Positions 5,873 through 14,557 of a stretch of DNA of 15,085 bases are shown in pieces. The stretch is taken from assembly GCA_903909905.1 (NCBI GenBank), contig CAIVXP010000403.1:1-15085 (forward strand). Direction: 5' to 3'. The DNA is from Akkermansiaceae bacterium. Lineage in GTDB: Bacteria; Verrucomicrobiota; Verrucomicrobiia; Verrucomicrobiales; Akkermansiaceae. The stretch's first letter is position 1. Each line of letters begins with the position of its first letter. Below the pieces are notes generated by a model. The model was not told the DNA's origin. It made no database searches and worked only from the letters and a program-made list of their open reading frames with translations. The position numbers and the translations under genes are program-made.

Positions 5873-6202
5873 CTAAACTCCATCCTGCCGCAGGCTTTCC
5901 AGCAGCCAAGCGCGATAAGGCTCGGCTACGACATCCGGCCGAACCGCGATGATTTCCGGGACCTCGTAGGGGTGAAGCTCGGAAAGGATCGCTTCAAATG
6001 CCGGCAAAAGCGCCTCGGTGGTTTTGAAGAGTGCCACCACCTCTGAGGCGGATTCGACCTTGCCCTGCCAGTGATAGATCGACTCGGCGCCGGGCAGCAG
6101 ATTCACACAGGCCGCCAGTTGCCTTTCCACCAGAAGTGTGCCAATCTGTCGCGCCGAATCGAGATCGGGGAAGCTGCATAGCACCAGTCGAATGCTTTCC
6201 AT
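5873..6202 (-). CDS. cutA: CutA1 family protein (divalent-ion tolerance)
   Basis: The product is 109 aa, the normal CutA1 length. CutA1 forms a very stable trimer with a ferredoxin-like fold and was named for copper tolerance in E. coli; its exact role is unsettled. Family landmarks in order are SARQIGTLLVERQLAACVNL (16-35), SIYHWQGKVESASE (41-54, with the conserved YxWxGk pattern as YHWQGK), LFKTT (58-62), LHPYEVPEI (75-83) and YRAW (95-98). The ATG at 6200-6202 is chosen; the frame extends five codons further to a GTG at 6215-6217. It converges on the rhodanese gene and diverges from the histidine kinase gene, with only 42 bp between the two starts. Confidence 0.93.
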   Translation of the reverse strand: MESIRLVLCSFPDLDSARQIGTLLVERQLAACVNLLPGAESIYHWQGKVESASEVVALFKTTEALLPAFEAILSELHPYEVPEIIAVRPDVVAEPYRAWLLESLRQDGV

Positions 6203-6244
6203 GCCTCCTCTGAACACCGAAAATCACCCTCTGGCAAACTTTCT

Positions 6245-7417
6245 GTGAAATCGCGCTTCATCCAAAAACTTATGACCCGCCTGGACCGCGTCGAGCACGG
6301 CGAGGTGCAGCAGATCGTCACGCGCCTGGCGCGTGAGAACAGCTTTTTGGAAAATGTCTTCGAGGCGATGCAGGAGGGGGTGATCCTGCTCGATATCGAA
6401 GGGGTGATCGGATTTGTGAATGGCGCGGCAGGGCGCTTGTTGGGGATCGACCCCGAGGCCTCGGTCGGCGAGCGGCTTTCGGCAAAAGTGCGAGGGCTTG
6501 ATTGGTCGATGCTCGGCAAACCTGGCCGCACCGTGAGCCGCGACCTTGAGGTCTTTTACCCGGAACATCGATTTTTGAATTTCTACCTCGCGCCTATCGA
6601 CGACCTCGATCCGCTCGATCCGGCAGGTTATGTGATGTTGTTCCGCGACCTCACCAGCACCCGTGCCGAGGCCGAAGAAATCCTCGAGTCTGAACGCCAC
6701 AACGCCCTCACGCTCTTGGCCGCAGGCGTCGCCCACGAAATCGGCAACCCGCTCAACTCGATCGACATCCATTTGCAGTTGATCGACCGAAAGCTGCGAC
6801 AACTGCCGCCAAAAGAGCGTCAGCCGTTCGAAAAAAACCTCGCCACAGCCCGCGACGAAATCCGCCGTCTCGACACGATCCTCAAGCAGTTTCTCAGCGC
6901 CATCCGCCCGACCATCCCGCAGCGCGAGCGCCACGACCTTCACCGCATCCTGCACGATACGCTCGAGATGCTTCACTCCGAGCTGGAATCGCGCTCGATT
7001 CCGGTTGAGCTCGACCTCGCTAAATCGATGCCACAAGCGATGGTCGACTCAGGTCAGTTCCAGCAGGTTTTTCACAACCTCATCCGCAATGCCTATCAGG
7101 CCCTGCCCGGCGATGGCGGAAAAATCACTGTGCGCACCGGTTTCAACGATTACGAAATGGTCATCTCGATCGAGGACAACGGCACCGGCATCTCGCCCGA
7201 GCACATGGGCACGCTCTTCGAGCCGTACCGCACGACCAAATCCTCGGGCAATGGCCTCGGCCTGCTCATCGTGCGCCGCATCGTGCGCGAACATGGCGGC
7301 GAAATTTCCATCGAAAGCGAAGAAAACAAAGGGACACGCGTCACAATCCATTTGCCGCGCGGCGAACGTCCGGTGCGCCTGCTAGGGTCGCCCGAACCGG
7401 TGATCGATCTCCACTAA
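6245..7417 (+). CDS. NtrB-like soluble PAS sensor histidine kinase
   Basis: This 390-aa kinase has no membrane segment and should sense a cytoplasmic signal. Residues about 33-135 form a PAS-like domain ([20 protein letters not shown] at 41-60). The HisKA dimerisation helix follows, with the H-box [19 protein letters not shown] and phosphorylatable H164. The ATPase domain shows the N-box [10 protein letters not shown], the G1 box [17 protein letters not shown], and the G2 box [12 protein letters not shown]. The HEIGNPL box is the type seen in NtrB/AtoS-like kinases that partner sigma-54 activators, and exactly such an activator follows 27 bp downstream. The start is uncertain: GTG at 6245 gives the stated length, and ATG at 6272 would remove nine residues. 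It heads the six-gene plus-strand run. Confidence 0.93.
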   Translation: MKSRFIQKLMTRLDRVEHGEVQQIVTRLARENSFLENVFEAMQEGVILLDIEGVIGFVNGAAGRLLGIDPEASVGERLSAKVRGLDWSMLGKPGRTVSRDLEVFYPEHRFLNFYLAPIDDLDPLDPAGYVMLFRDLTSTRAEAEEILESERHNALTLLAAGVAHEIGNPLNSIDIHLQLIDRKLRQLPPKERQPFEKNLATARDEIRRLDTILKQFLSAIRPTIPQRERHDLHRILHDTLEMLHSELESRSIPVELDLAKSMPQAMVDSGQFQQVFHNLIRNAYQALPGDGGKITVRTGFNDYEMVISIEDNGTGISPEHMGTLFEPYRTTKSSGNGLGLLIVRRIVREHGGEISIESEENKGTRVTIHLPRGERPVRLLGSPEPVIDLH

Positions 7418-7444
7418 CCGCGAAATTTCCCACCCCGTTTCCCC

Positions 7445-8809
7445 ATGCCGCCCACCCTGCTCATTGTCGACGACGAACGCGCCACCCGCGAGGGCTTGCG
7501 CAGCGCGTTGGAGGAGGAATTCGACATCTACACCGCCGCCAACGCGAGCGAGGCGGCCACGATTTTGAAAAGCGAGCCGATCCAGCTCCTGCTCACCGAC
7601 CTGCGCCTTGGTGGCGACTCGGGCATGCAGGTGCTCGACACCGCGCTCGCCCTACCTGATCCACCGGTCGCGCTGATGATGACCGCCTACGGCTCAGTCG
7701 ATACTGCCGTCGAAGCAATGCGCCACGGGGCCTGGCATTTCGTCACCAAGCCACTCAACCTCGACGAAGTCGAAATGCTCCTCAAGCGCGCGCTCCGCAG
7801 CCGCAATCTCGAGACGGAAAACAAGCAGCTCACCCAGCAAGTCGCCAAGTCCCACAAGCTCGACCGCCTCATCGGCAAATCGCTCGAGATCCAAAAAGTC
7901 TCCGAGCTCATACAGCAAGTTTCGCCCACCCGTGCCACCGTGCTCATCGAAGGCGAGTCCGGCACCGGCAAGGAAGTTGTCGCCCACATGATCCACCACC
8001 TTTCCGGCCGCCCGGCCTCAAAGATGGTCACGGTCCACTGCGCTGCCCTCTCGCCGCAACTCCTCGAAAGCGAGCTATTCGGCCACGAAAAGGGTGCCTT
8101 CACCGGTGCCGCGCAACGCCGCATCGGCCGCTTCGAGCAAGCCGATGGCGGCTCGATCTTTCTCGACGAAATCGGCGAAATCGATGCCGCTACCCAGATC
8201 AAGCTGCTGCGCGTCCTCTCCGAGCGCAGCCTCGAACGCGTGGGATCGAACACGCCCGTGAAGGTCGACGTCCGCGTCATCGCCGCCACCAACCGCAACC
8301 TGCGCGAAATGGTCGATGCCGGCACCTTCCGCGAGGACCTCTACTTCCGCCTCAACGTGGTCAAAATCGAGATGCCGCCGCTGCGCAGCCGCCGCGAGGA
8401 CATCGTCCTGCTGGCCAACAGCTTTCTCGCCGAGTTCGCCAAAGAAAACCAACGCCCGCTCAAACCGCTCACCGACGAGGCACTCAAGCTCCTGCTCGCC
8501 TACCCGTGGCCGGGAAATGTCCGCGAACTTCGGACCGCGATCGAGCATGGCGTGGTGATGAGCAACGACTCGCAAATCGACGCGCGCCATTTGCCCAACT
8601 TCCTCCAAGAGACACCGGCGCTAACCAAGCGGTCGTCGATTCCCAAAAACTCCCTTGATGATCCCAAGGAATTGAACTTGCATGTGCTCGAAGCCAAGGC
8701 AATCCGCGTCGCTCTCGCCTTCTCAGACGGCAACCGAACCCACGCTGCGGAGCTTCTCGGCCTCAGCCGAAGAACCCTCCAACGAAAATTGAAAGAACTC
8801 GGCATCTGA
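7445..8809 (+). CDS. NtrC family sigma-54-dependent response regulator
   Basis: The 454-aa protein has all three NtrC-type parts. The receiver domain (1-120) contains DD at 9-10, phosphoacceptor D52 in LLTDLRLGG, T80 and K102. The AAA+ sigma-54 activation domain (about 137-370) has Walker A GESGTGKE (170-177), the GAFTGA loop (217-222) that contacts sigma-54, Walker B GSIFLDEIGEID (236-247), and FRLNVVKIEMPPLRSRREDI. The C-terminal Fis-type helix-turn-helix ends in NRTHAAELLGLSRRTLQRKL. The key residues are all present, so it should be an active phosphorylation-dependent activator of sigma-54 promoters. The kinase gene directly upstream is its obvious partner. I found no convincing -24/-12 promoter in the window, so its targets are unknown. 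Confidence 0.95.
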   Translation: MPPTLLIVDDERATREGLRSALEEEFDIYTAANASEAATILKSEPIQLLLTDLRLGGDSGMQVLDTALALPDPPVALMMTAYGSVDTAVEAMRHGAWHFVTKPLNLDEVEMLLKRALRSRNLETENKQLTQQVAKSHKLDRLIGKSLEIQKVSELIQQVSPTRATVLIEGESGTGKEVVAHMIHHLSGRPASKMVTVHCAALSPQLLESELFGHEKGAFTGAAQRRIGRFEQADGGSIFLDEIGEIDAATQIKLLRVLSERSLERVGSNTPVKVDVRVIAATNRNLREMVDAGTFREDLYFRLNVVKIEMPPLRSRREDIVLLANSFLAEFAKENQRPLKPLTDEALKLLLAYPWPGNVRELRTAIEHGVVMSNDSQIDARHLPNFLQETPALTKRSSIPKNSLDDPKELNLHVLEAKAIRVALAFSDGNRTHAAELLGLSRRTLQRKLKELGI

Positions 8810-8831
8810 GCCACCCCCAGTCCAACACATC

Positions 8832-10652
8832 ATGTCTCACAATCTTTCCTCACTTATCGCCGGTTCGCTGATCAGACGAAGCTTGTTCTTCATCATTCTG
8901 ATCATCCTCACGCTCGGCAACCTCTTCACCCTCTTCCGCGGCCTCAACTCCCCACAGGCCATGGACCAAGCCCAGATCGCCCGCGAAATCGCCCGCGGCA
9001 ACGGATTTGCCACCAAAATGATTCGCCCGGTCGCCTATTATCAGGCGGAAAAAACCGAGCGCCGCACCGTCCCCTTGCAAGGCTTCCAAGATACCTATCA
9101 CTCGCCGCTCAACCCCTTGCTCAACGCCGCCGTGCTCAAAGTGATCGGCGCGGACAAGCCTGATGCCTGGCAAATGAGCCAAAATGAAATGGTGTTCCCG
9201 CTCGATCGTGTCATCGCCACCGTTTCAACGCTCTTTTTCCTTATCGCTATTGGCGCCAACTACCTGCTCGTCGCCCGGATCTTCGACGTCAAAATCGCAG
9301 GCGTCTGCGCCATCCTGATGCTGTTCTGCGAAACCCTGTGGAACTACTCACTCAGCGGTCTGCCACAGATGCTGATGCTGATGCTGTTCTCTTGCGGGAT
9401 TTATTTCGTCTATCGCGCGACCGAGGCGGCGACCGAAGGTCGCATTGCCATGACGCAAGCAATCATCGCCGGCATCTTCTTTACCCTGTTGGCTCTCACG
9501 CACTGGATGACTGTCTGGATCGCGCTCGGGTACATCCTCTACGCCGCCATCGCATTCCGCCCGCGCGGCATCGTCGGCATCTCAATCCTTGGCATCCTGC
9601 TGGTCGCCGCCATCGGCCCAATGATCCGAAATGTCAACATCACCGGCTCGCCATTCGGCACCGCCTTCCTCACACTTTACAACGGTCTCGGCAACGGCTC
9701 CGAGACGACCGTCATGCGCAACGCCGACCTTGAAGCCGAGCCGCTCGTACTCGACGGCCTCATTGCCAAGGTCCTTCGCATGACCCTCATCCAAGCCACT
9801 GACATTGTGCCGTTGCTTGCCGGCATTGTGGTCGCACCGCTGTTTTTCCTCTCGCTTCTCCACCCCTTCAAACGAAAATCCATTGCCAATTTCCGCTGGG
9901 CGATTTTCCTGATGTGGATCACTACCGCATTTGGCTTGGCGCTCTTCGGCATTACCACCAAGCCCCTCGATCCAAACCAGCTTCATCTGCTCTTTGCTCC
10001 CATCATGACGGCCTATGGTCTGGCGTTCATTTCGATCCTCTGGAACCGCCTCGAATTTGTCAGCTCAACGCCAATCCTGCAAAATGTACACCACTTCGTG
10101 ATTGTCGGCATTTGCGCCCTGCCACTCGTGCTTTCGCTGCCGAATAAGGTACGCACCGGCATGCACCTCAGCAACCGTGGCGGTGTGCCGCACTGGCCAC
10201 CATATTACGCCCCCGCTCTGAACAGCGAAGAACAAGGGGTGAAAGGCTGGACCACTCCGAAACAGGTGGTTTTCTCGGATCAACCATGGGCCGTCGCTTG
10301 GTATGCCGATCGCATCAGCATCTGGTTGCCACCATCCCGCGAAGGTTTCCAAAAACTCGAGACCATCGCGAATGACCTCCAGACGCCGGTGGCAGGAATC
10401 CTCATTTCGCCCTCATCGCACGGCGCGGGTCCGGTTTCCGAGGTGGCTAGCCTTTACAAGGACTTCACCTCGCTGGTGCTTGATGGCCGGGTGATCATGG
10501 CGACCTACCCGCCCGGCATCCCGATCAACGATAAGAACAGCCGCATCCAGGACATCACGCGGCGCTACCCCTACCGCCAACCACTCGTCGGCATGGACAT
10601 GCTCTACTACAGTGAAAAGGCCAACCAAAAGGACGCCGAAATCAACCCCTGA
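8832..10652 (+). CDS. Multi-pass membrane protein, GT-C (ArnT/PMT-like) glycosyltransferase candidate
   Basis: This 606-aa protein has about 9-11 hydrophobic segments between residues 15 and 435 and a soluble C-terminal domain (about 440-606). The first membrane helix (16-35) is followed by an outside loop with MDQAQIAREIARGNGF at 44-59. This matches the acidic first-loop motif of GT-C enzymes, and D45 is the likely catalytic or metal-site acid. HSPLNPLLNAAVLKVIG at 90-106 matches the 'HPPLYPLL' motif of the same fold. FSDQPWAVAWYADRISIWLP at 481-500 resembles the periplasmic domain of such enzymes. It would transfer a sugar from a polyprenyl-phosphate donor to an unknown acceptor on the outer face of the inner membrane. 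The fold call is inferred from motifs and topology. The gene lies 22 bp after the regulator and 7 bp before xseB. Confidence 0.7.
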   Translation: MSHNLSSLIAGSLIRRSLFFIILIILTLGNLFTLFRGLNSPQAMDQAQIAREIARGNGFATKMIRPVAYYQAEKTERRTVPLQGFQDTYHSPLNPLLNAAVLKVIGADKPDAWQMSQNEMVFPLDRVIATVSTLFFLIAIGANYLLVARIFDVKIAGVCAILMLFCETLWNYSLSGLPQMLMLMLFSCGIYFVYRATEAATEGRIAMTQAIIAGIFFTLLALTHWMTVWIALGYILYAAIAFRPRGIVGISILGILLVAAIGPMIRNVNITGSPFGTAFLTLYNGLGNGSETTVMRNADLEAEPLVLDGLIAKVLRMTLIQATDIVPLLAGIVVAPLFFLSLLHPFKRKSIANFRWAIFLMWITTAFGLALFGITTKPLDPNQLHLLFAPIMTAYGLAFISILWNRLEFVSSTPILQNVHHFVIVGICALPLVLSLPNKVRTGMHLSNRGGVPHWPPYYAPALNSEEQGVKGWTTPKQVVFSDQPWAVAWYADRISIWLPPSREGFQKLETIANDLQTPVAGILISPSSHGAGPVSEVASLYKDFTSLVLDGRVIMATYPPGIPINDKNSRIQDITRRYPYRQPLVGMDMLYYSEKANQKDAEINP

Positions 10653-10659
10653 TTAAACC

Positions 10660-10980
10660 ATGGCCCGCCGCAAAACCAGCCCCGATGACGGGCAAACCGA
10701 ACCATCGTTCGAAGACGCCCTCGCGGGACTCGAGTCGATCGTCGAGGCCATGGAACACGAAAACCTGCCCCTCGAAGATCTCGTTTCCCATTACGAAAAA
10801 GGATCGGCCTTGCTCAAACGCTGCGAATCGATTCTTGATTCCGCGCGCGAACGCATCGAGTTGATCACCCTGCGCAACGACACCACCGAATCACCCGCCA
10901 AAACCGGCAACCAAGCCGGCTCCCCTTCCCAGTCCGAATCACCGGACGCCACCGACGATGATGACATCCGCCTCTTCTAA
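10660..10980 (+). CDS. xseB: Exodeoxyribonuclease VII small subunit
   Basis: XseB associates in several copies with XseA to form exonuclease VII, which degrades single-stranded DNA into oligonucleotides. The core, FEDALAGLESIVEAMEHENL followed by PLEDLVSHYEKGSALLKRCE, at about 17-56 is diagnostic for the family. The protein is 106 aa against a usual 75-85; the excess is a Ser/Thr/Pro/acidic tail ending in DDDDIRLF. The gene's last 23 bases overlap the start of dxs in a different frame. Linkage of xseB to dxs is also common in other bacteria. xseA is not in this window. Confidence 0.93.
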   Translation: MARRKTSPDDGQTEPSFEDALAGLESIVEAMEHENLPLEDLVSHYEKGSALLKRCESILDSARERIELITLRNDTTESPAKTGNQAGSPSQSESPDATDDDDIRLF

Positions 10981-12853
10981 GCCCCCCGCCCTCGGCCCGC
11001 TCCTGCAGGCGATCCAGTCCCCCGATGATGTCAAAAAAATCGCCGATGCGGAGCTGCCGGATTTGGCGGCAGAGATCCGGCACTCGCTCATCACCTCGCT
11101 TTCGCAAACCGGCGGCCACCTCGGCCCGAACCTCGGTGTCGTTGAACTGAGCATCGCGCTGCATCGCGTGTTTTCAACGCCCAAGGACAAATTTGTCTTC
11201 GATGTCGCGCATCAGGGCTATGTCCACAAAATGCTCACCGGCCGCGCCGACCGCATTCACACGATTCGCACCTACAAGGGCCTCAACGGATTCCTCCTGC
11301 GTTCGGAGTCGGAGCACGACGCATATGGCGCGGGTCACGCCGGCACCGCGCTCTCGTCCGCCCTTGGCATGGCCGCCGCGCGCGACCTCGCCGGCCGCGA
11401 CAATCACGTGGTCGCTGTCGCCGGTGATGCGGCCTTCACTTGTGGTCCCACGCTAGAGGCGCTCAACAACATCTCCGAGACAACTCGCAAGTTCATCGTC
11501 GTGCTCAACGACAACGAGTGGTCGATCGACAAAAATGTCGGCGCGATCGCCCGCTATTTCAACGCGTTGCAAACCCATCACACTTACGCCTCGGTGCGCG
11601 CCAAGGCTGCGGAGTTTGTCGAAAAAATCGCCGGCAAAACAGCACGCAGCCTCGCCCACCGCATGGAAGAAGGCGCAAAAAACCTGCTATTTCCCAATGT
11701 GCTTTTCGAGAAATTCGGCCTGCGCTACTTCGGCCCGATCGACGGCCACGACATCCCGCTGCTGGTCCGCACCTTCGAACACCTCAAGACACTCAACGAG
11801 CCAGTCGTCCTTCACATCATCACCGAAAAAGGCCGCGGCTACCAACCCGCCCTCGACAACCCGGGGAAATTCCACGGCCTCGGCACCTATCAGATCGACG
11901 ATGGCTCCACCGCCGCGGTCAACACCCCGACATGCTCGGACCTCTTCGGCCACACCGTCACCGACATCGCGAAAAACGACCCGAAGCTCGTCGCGATCAC
12001 CGCGGCGATGCCCGGCGGCACAAAGCTCGAGATCTTCAAAAAAGAAATTCCCGAACGCTACTACGATGTCGGCATCGCCGAGGAACATGCCGCGCTGTTT
12101 GCCTGCGGCCTTGCCACCGAAGGCTTTCGCCCTTTCCTCGCGATTTACTCAACCTTCATGCAGCGCGCCTATGACATGATCATCCACGACATCGCGCTGC
12201 AAAACCTGCCGGTGCGACTCTGCATGGATCGCGGTGGCCTCTCCGGCGATGATGGCCCGACGCACCACGGCCTCTTCGACATCGGCTACCTGCGCCACAT
12301 CCCCGGCCTCGTTCACATGCAGCCAAAGGACGAAAACGAATTTGTCGACATGCTCCACACGATGGCCGCCTACGATGCGGGCCCGTCGGCGATCCGCTAC
12401 CCGCGCGGGCCGATCCGCTGCACGCCGGTGAAGGAGCAGCGGCAGTTGCTCGAAATCGGCAAGGCCGAGGTCGTCGCCGACGGTGCCGATGTCGCGCTGA
12501 TCGGACTCGGTACGATGTTTGATATGGCCGAACGCACGAAGGAAATGCTCGAGGCCCAAGGGCTCTCGGTCGCATTGATCAATCCGCGTTTCATCAAGCC
12601 GCTCGATACTGAAGTACTAGAAACCTACGCGCGCAAATGCCGTGTGCTCTGCACCTTCGAGGACCACGTGATGCTTAACGGTTTCGGCGCCGCCGTGATC
12701 GATCACCTCCACGACGCGGGCATCCACACGCCGGTCGAGCGCATCGCGTGGCCCGATGAATTCATCGAGCACGGCAAGCCCGACACGCTCCGCGAGCTTC
12801 ACGGCCTCACCGCCGAAGTCGCCACCAGCAAGGTGCTCGCACGCCTCGCTTGA
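10958..12853 (+). CDS. dxs: 1-deoxy-D-xylulose-5-phosphate synthase
   Basis: DXS condenses pyruvate and glyceraldehyde 3-phosphate, using thiamine diphosphate, in the first step of the MEP isoprenoid pathway. At 631 aa it has normal length. Motifs in order: TGGHLGPNLGVVELSIALH (51-69), RSESEHDAYGAGHAGTALSS (115-134), VAGDAAFTCGPTLEALNN (154-171), LNDNEWSI (183-190), IDGHD (261-265), YDVGIAEEHA (369-378) with catalytic glutamate E375, DRGGLSGDDGPTHHGLFD (424-441) and RYPRGP. These place all three DXS domains. The thiamine-diphosphate motif reads GDA at 156-158 rather than GDG, which is unusual. A second ATG at 10961 is equally possible. The start overlaps xseB by 23 bp, and murJ follows after 23 bp. 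Confidence 0.95.
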   Translation: MMTSASSKPPALGPLLQAIQSPDDVKKIADAELPDLAAEIRHSLITSLSQTGGHLGPNLGVVELSIALHRVFSTPKDKFVFDVAHQGYVHKMLTGRADRIHTIRTYKGLNGFLLRSESEHDAYGAGHAGTALSSALGMAAARDLAGRDNHVVAVAGDAAFTCGPTLEALNNISETTRKFIVVLNDNEWSIDKNVGAIARYFNALQTHHTYASVRAKAAEFVEKIAGKTARSLAHRMEEGAKNLLFPNVLFEKFGLRYFGPIDGHDIPLLVRTFEHLKTLNEPVVLHIITEKGRGYQPALDNPGKFHGLGTYQIDDGSTAAVNTPTCSDLFGHTVTDIAKNDPKLVAITAAMPGGTKLEIFKKEIPERYYDVGIAEEHAALFACGLATEGFRPFLAIYSTFMQRAYDMIIHDIALQNLPVRLCMDRGGLSGDDGPTHHGLFDIGYLRHIPGLVHMQPKDENEFVDMLHTMAAYDAGPSAIRYPRGPIRCTPVKEQRQLLEIGKAEVVADGADVALIGLGTMFDMAERTKEMLEAQGLSVALINPRFIKPLDTEVLETYARKCRVLCTFEDHVMLNGFGAAVIDHLHDAGIHTPVERIAWPDEFIEHGKPDTLRELHGLTAEVATSKVLARLA

Positions 12854-12876
12854 AATAAAAACTCCAAGCGCAAGCC

Positions 12877-14472
12877 ATGTCCGCCAAAGCCACATGGAAA
12901 GTCAGCGCGGCGGTCATGGCCAGCCGCGTGCTGGGACTGCTGCGCGAAATGATGTTTGCTGGCCTCTTCGGCGGCAGCCGCTGGATGGACTGCTTTTATC
13001 TTGCATTCAAAGTGCCCAACCTCCTGCGCGATCTGTTTGCCGAAGGCGCGCTCTCGCAGGCATTCGTCACCACCTTTTCCAAGAAACTCAAATCGGAAGG
13101 CGAAGCCTCAGCATGGGCGCTCGCCAACAAGGTGATGACGCTTGCCGCCGTCGCCATGGGCGCGATCACACTCATCGGCGTTGCCGCGGCTCCGTGGATC
13201 GTCGAGTTTCTCACCTCGCTCTCGCACTCGGGCGCAACCGCCCGCGACTACAATCCGGAGGAGATCGCGCTCACCGTCACGATGGTCCGCGTGATGTACC
13301 CCTTCATCCTGCTGGTCTCACTCGCCGCGCTGGTGATGGGCATGCTCAATGCACGCAATGTCTTCGGCATGCCCGCGCTGTCGTCGTGTTTTTTCAACCT
13401 CGGTTCGATGATCGGTGGCGCGGCGATCGGCTGGTGGATGGATCCGACATGGGGGAAACAAAGCCTCGTTGGATTTTCAATCGGCGTGGTGATCGGCGGC
13501 ATGGCGCAGTTGGTCTGTCAGTTTCCCGCGCTGCGCCGTGTGGGCTACCGCTTCGTCGCCGACTTCCGCTGGAATGACTCCGGCGTGCGAAAAATTCTCA
13601 AGCTCATGGGCCCAGCGGCGATTGCCTCATCGGTCGTGCAGGTGAATGTGGTGATCAATGCCATGTTTGCCTACGGCGTCGGTGAAGGCGCGGTGAGTTG
13701 GCTCAGCTATGCCTTCCGTCTTATGCAATTGCCGATCGGCGTGTTCGGCGTCGCGGTGGCAACAGTGACGCTGCCGGCGCTCTCTCGCGCTGCCATGAAT
13801 GGCGTGACCGATGATTTCAGAAGCACGCTGTCAAAAGGTCTGCGCCTGGTCGCGTTTCTCGTGCTGCCCTCGTCGCTCGGTCTCATCTTGTTGGCCGAGC
13901 CGATCGTGAGCCTGCTCTACGAGCGCGGCGCATTCGATGCGCAGGACCGCCTGCAGACCGCTGCCGCGCTACGCGCCTACGCCTACGGCCTGCTCGGTTA
14001 CGCTTGGCTCAAGGTGCTGCAACCGGCCTTCTACGCCGTCGACAAACGCTGGCTGCCGATGATGGTCAGCATCCTCGCGCTGGTACTCAACCTCGCCTTC
14101 AACTGGTTCTTCGTCTTCGTCATGCGCTGGGGCCATGAGTCGCTCGCCCTCACCACCAGCATCTCGGCCACGGTGAATTTCCTCATCCTCTTCATCGCCA
14201 TGCGCCGCTTTGCCGGCGACATCGGCGGTGGTGAACTGATCTCACTGCTCGGCAAACTTGCGTTTGCGGCAGCCGCGATGTCACTCGTCTGCATCGCCGC
14301 CAACCACTGGCTCTTCCCCGATCCCGGCAAGCTCTCGATGTGGCACCGCGCGCTCTGGCTCATGCTCACCATTGGCGCCGCACAGCTCGCCTATTTTTCC
14401 ATCGCCAGCCTCATGAAGGTCGCCGAAGCAAAAGAAGCGATCGCCATGGTGATGCGCAAACTCCGCGGGTGA
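12877..14472 (+). CDS. murJ: Lipid II flippase MurJ (MviN)
   Basis: MurJ flips lipid II, the undecaprenyl-linked peptidoglycan precursor, across the inner membrane. The 531-aa product is all helical membrane segments (about 14), close to the usual 510-530 aa. The N-terminal family signature is present: SRVLGLLREMMFAGLFG (16-32), then FYLAFKVPNLLRDLFAEGAL and SQAFVTTF. Later hallmarks are MGMLNARNVFGMPALS, WLSYAFRLMQLPIGVFGVAV and SLLYERGAFD. It is last in the plus-strand operon, directly after dxs, whose product supplies precursors for the lipid carrier. Downstream lie an 85-bp spacer and a convergent gene. Confidence 0.95.
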   Translation: MSAKATWKVSAAVMASRVLGLLREMMFAGLFGGSRWMDCFYLAFKVPNLLRDLFAEGALSQAFVTTFSKKLKSEGEASAWALANKVMTLAAVAMGAITLIGVAAAPWIVEFLTSLSHSGATARDYNPEEIALTVTMVRVMYPFILLVSLAALVMGMLNARNVFGMPALSSCFFNLGSMIGGAAIGWWMDPTWGKQSLVGFSIGVVIGGMAQLVCQFPALRRVGYRFVADFRWNDSGVRKILKLMGPAAIASSVVQVNVVINAMFAYGVGEGAVSWLSYAFRLMQLPIGVFGVAVATVTLPALSRAAMNGVTDDFRSTLSKGLRLVAFLVLPSSLGLILLAEPIVSLLYERGAFDAQDRLQTAAALRAYAYGLLGYAWLKVLQPAFYAVDKRWLPMMVSILALVLNLAFNWFFVFVMRWGHESLALTTSISATVNFLILFIAMRRFAGDIGGGELISLLGKLAFAAAAMSLVCIAANHWLFPDPGKLSMWHRALWLMLTIGAAQLAYFSIASLMKVAEAKEAIAMVMRKLRG

Positions 14473-14527
14473 GATGCGAATGCGAAGATCATGGATCATG
14501 AATGAATCCGCCCCTTCTTCCTCTTCT

Positions 14528-14555
14528 CTTGAAACTGAAAGCTTGAACCTTGAAA
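14528..14555. repeat. Degenerate 7-bp-period repeat (CTTGAAA-like)
   Basis: Heptamers CTTGAAA (14528), CTGAAAG (14535), CTTGAAC (14542) and CTTGAAA (14549) follow one another without gaps in the spacer between the converging murJ and universal stress genes. The first and fourth are identical. The style matches the array at 4728-4755, though the unit differs. Confidence 0.5.
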
Positions 14556-14557
14556 CT

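Noticed and set aside
6233..6247. Possible sigma-54 (-24/-12) promoter, TGGCAAACTTTCTGT, before the kinase gene
   Set aside because: The -24 half is acceptable, but the GC of the -12 element is missing and the site overlaps the start codon.
6224..7036. 270-codon minus-strand frame opposite the histidine kinase
   Set aside because: Composition is that of a reverse-strand shadow, and the sense gene has all kinase motifs.
11440..12174. 244-codon plus-strand frame inside dxs
   Set aside because: Rich in Arg, His and Pro with no family resemblance; it lies wholly within dxs in another frame.
14488..14500. TCATG-GAT-CATGA inverted repeat after murJ as a terminator
   Set aside because: Only five base pairs with a three-base loop and no T-run directly after it.
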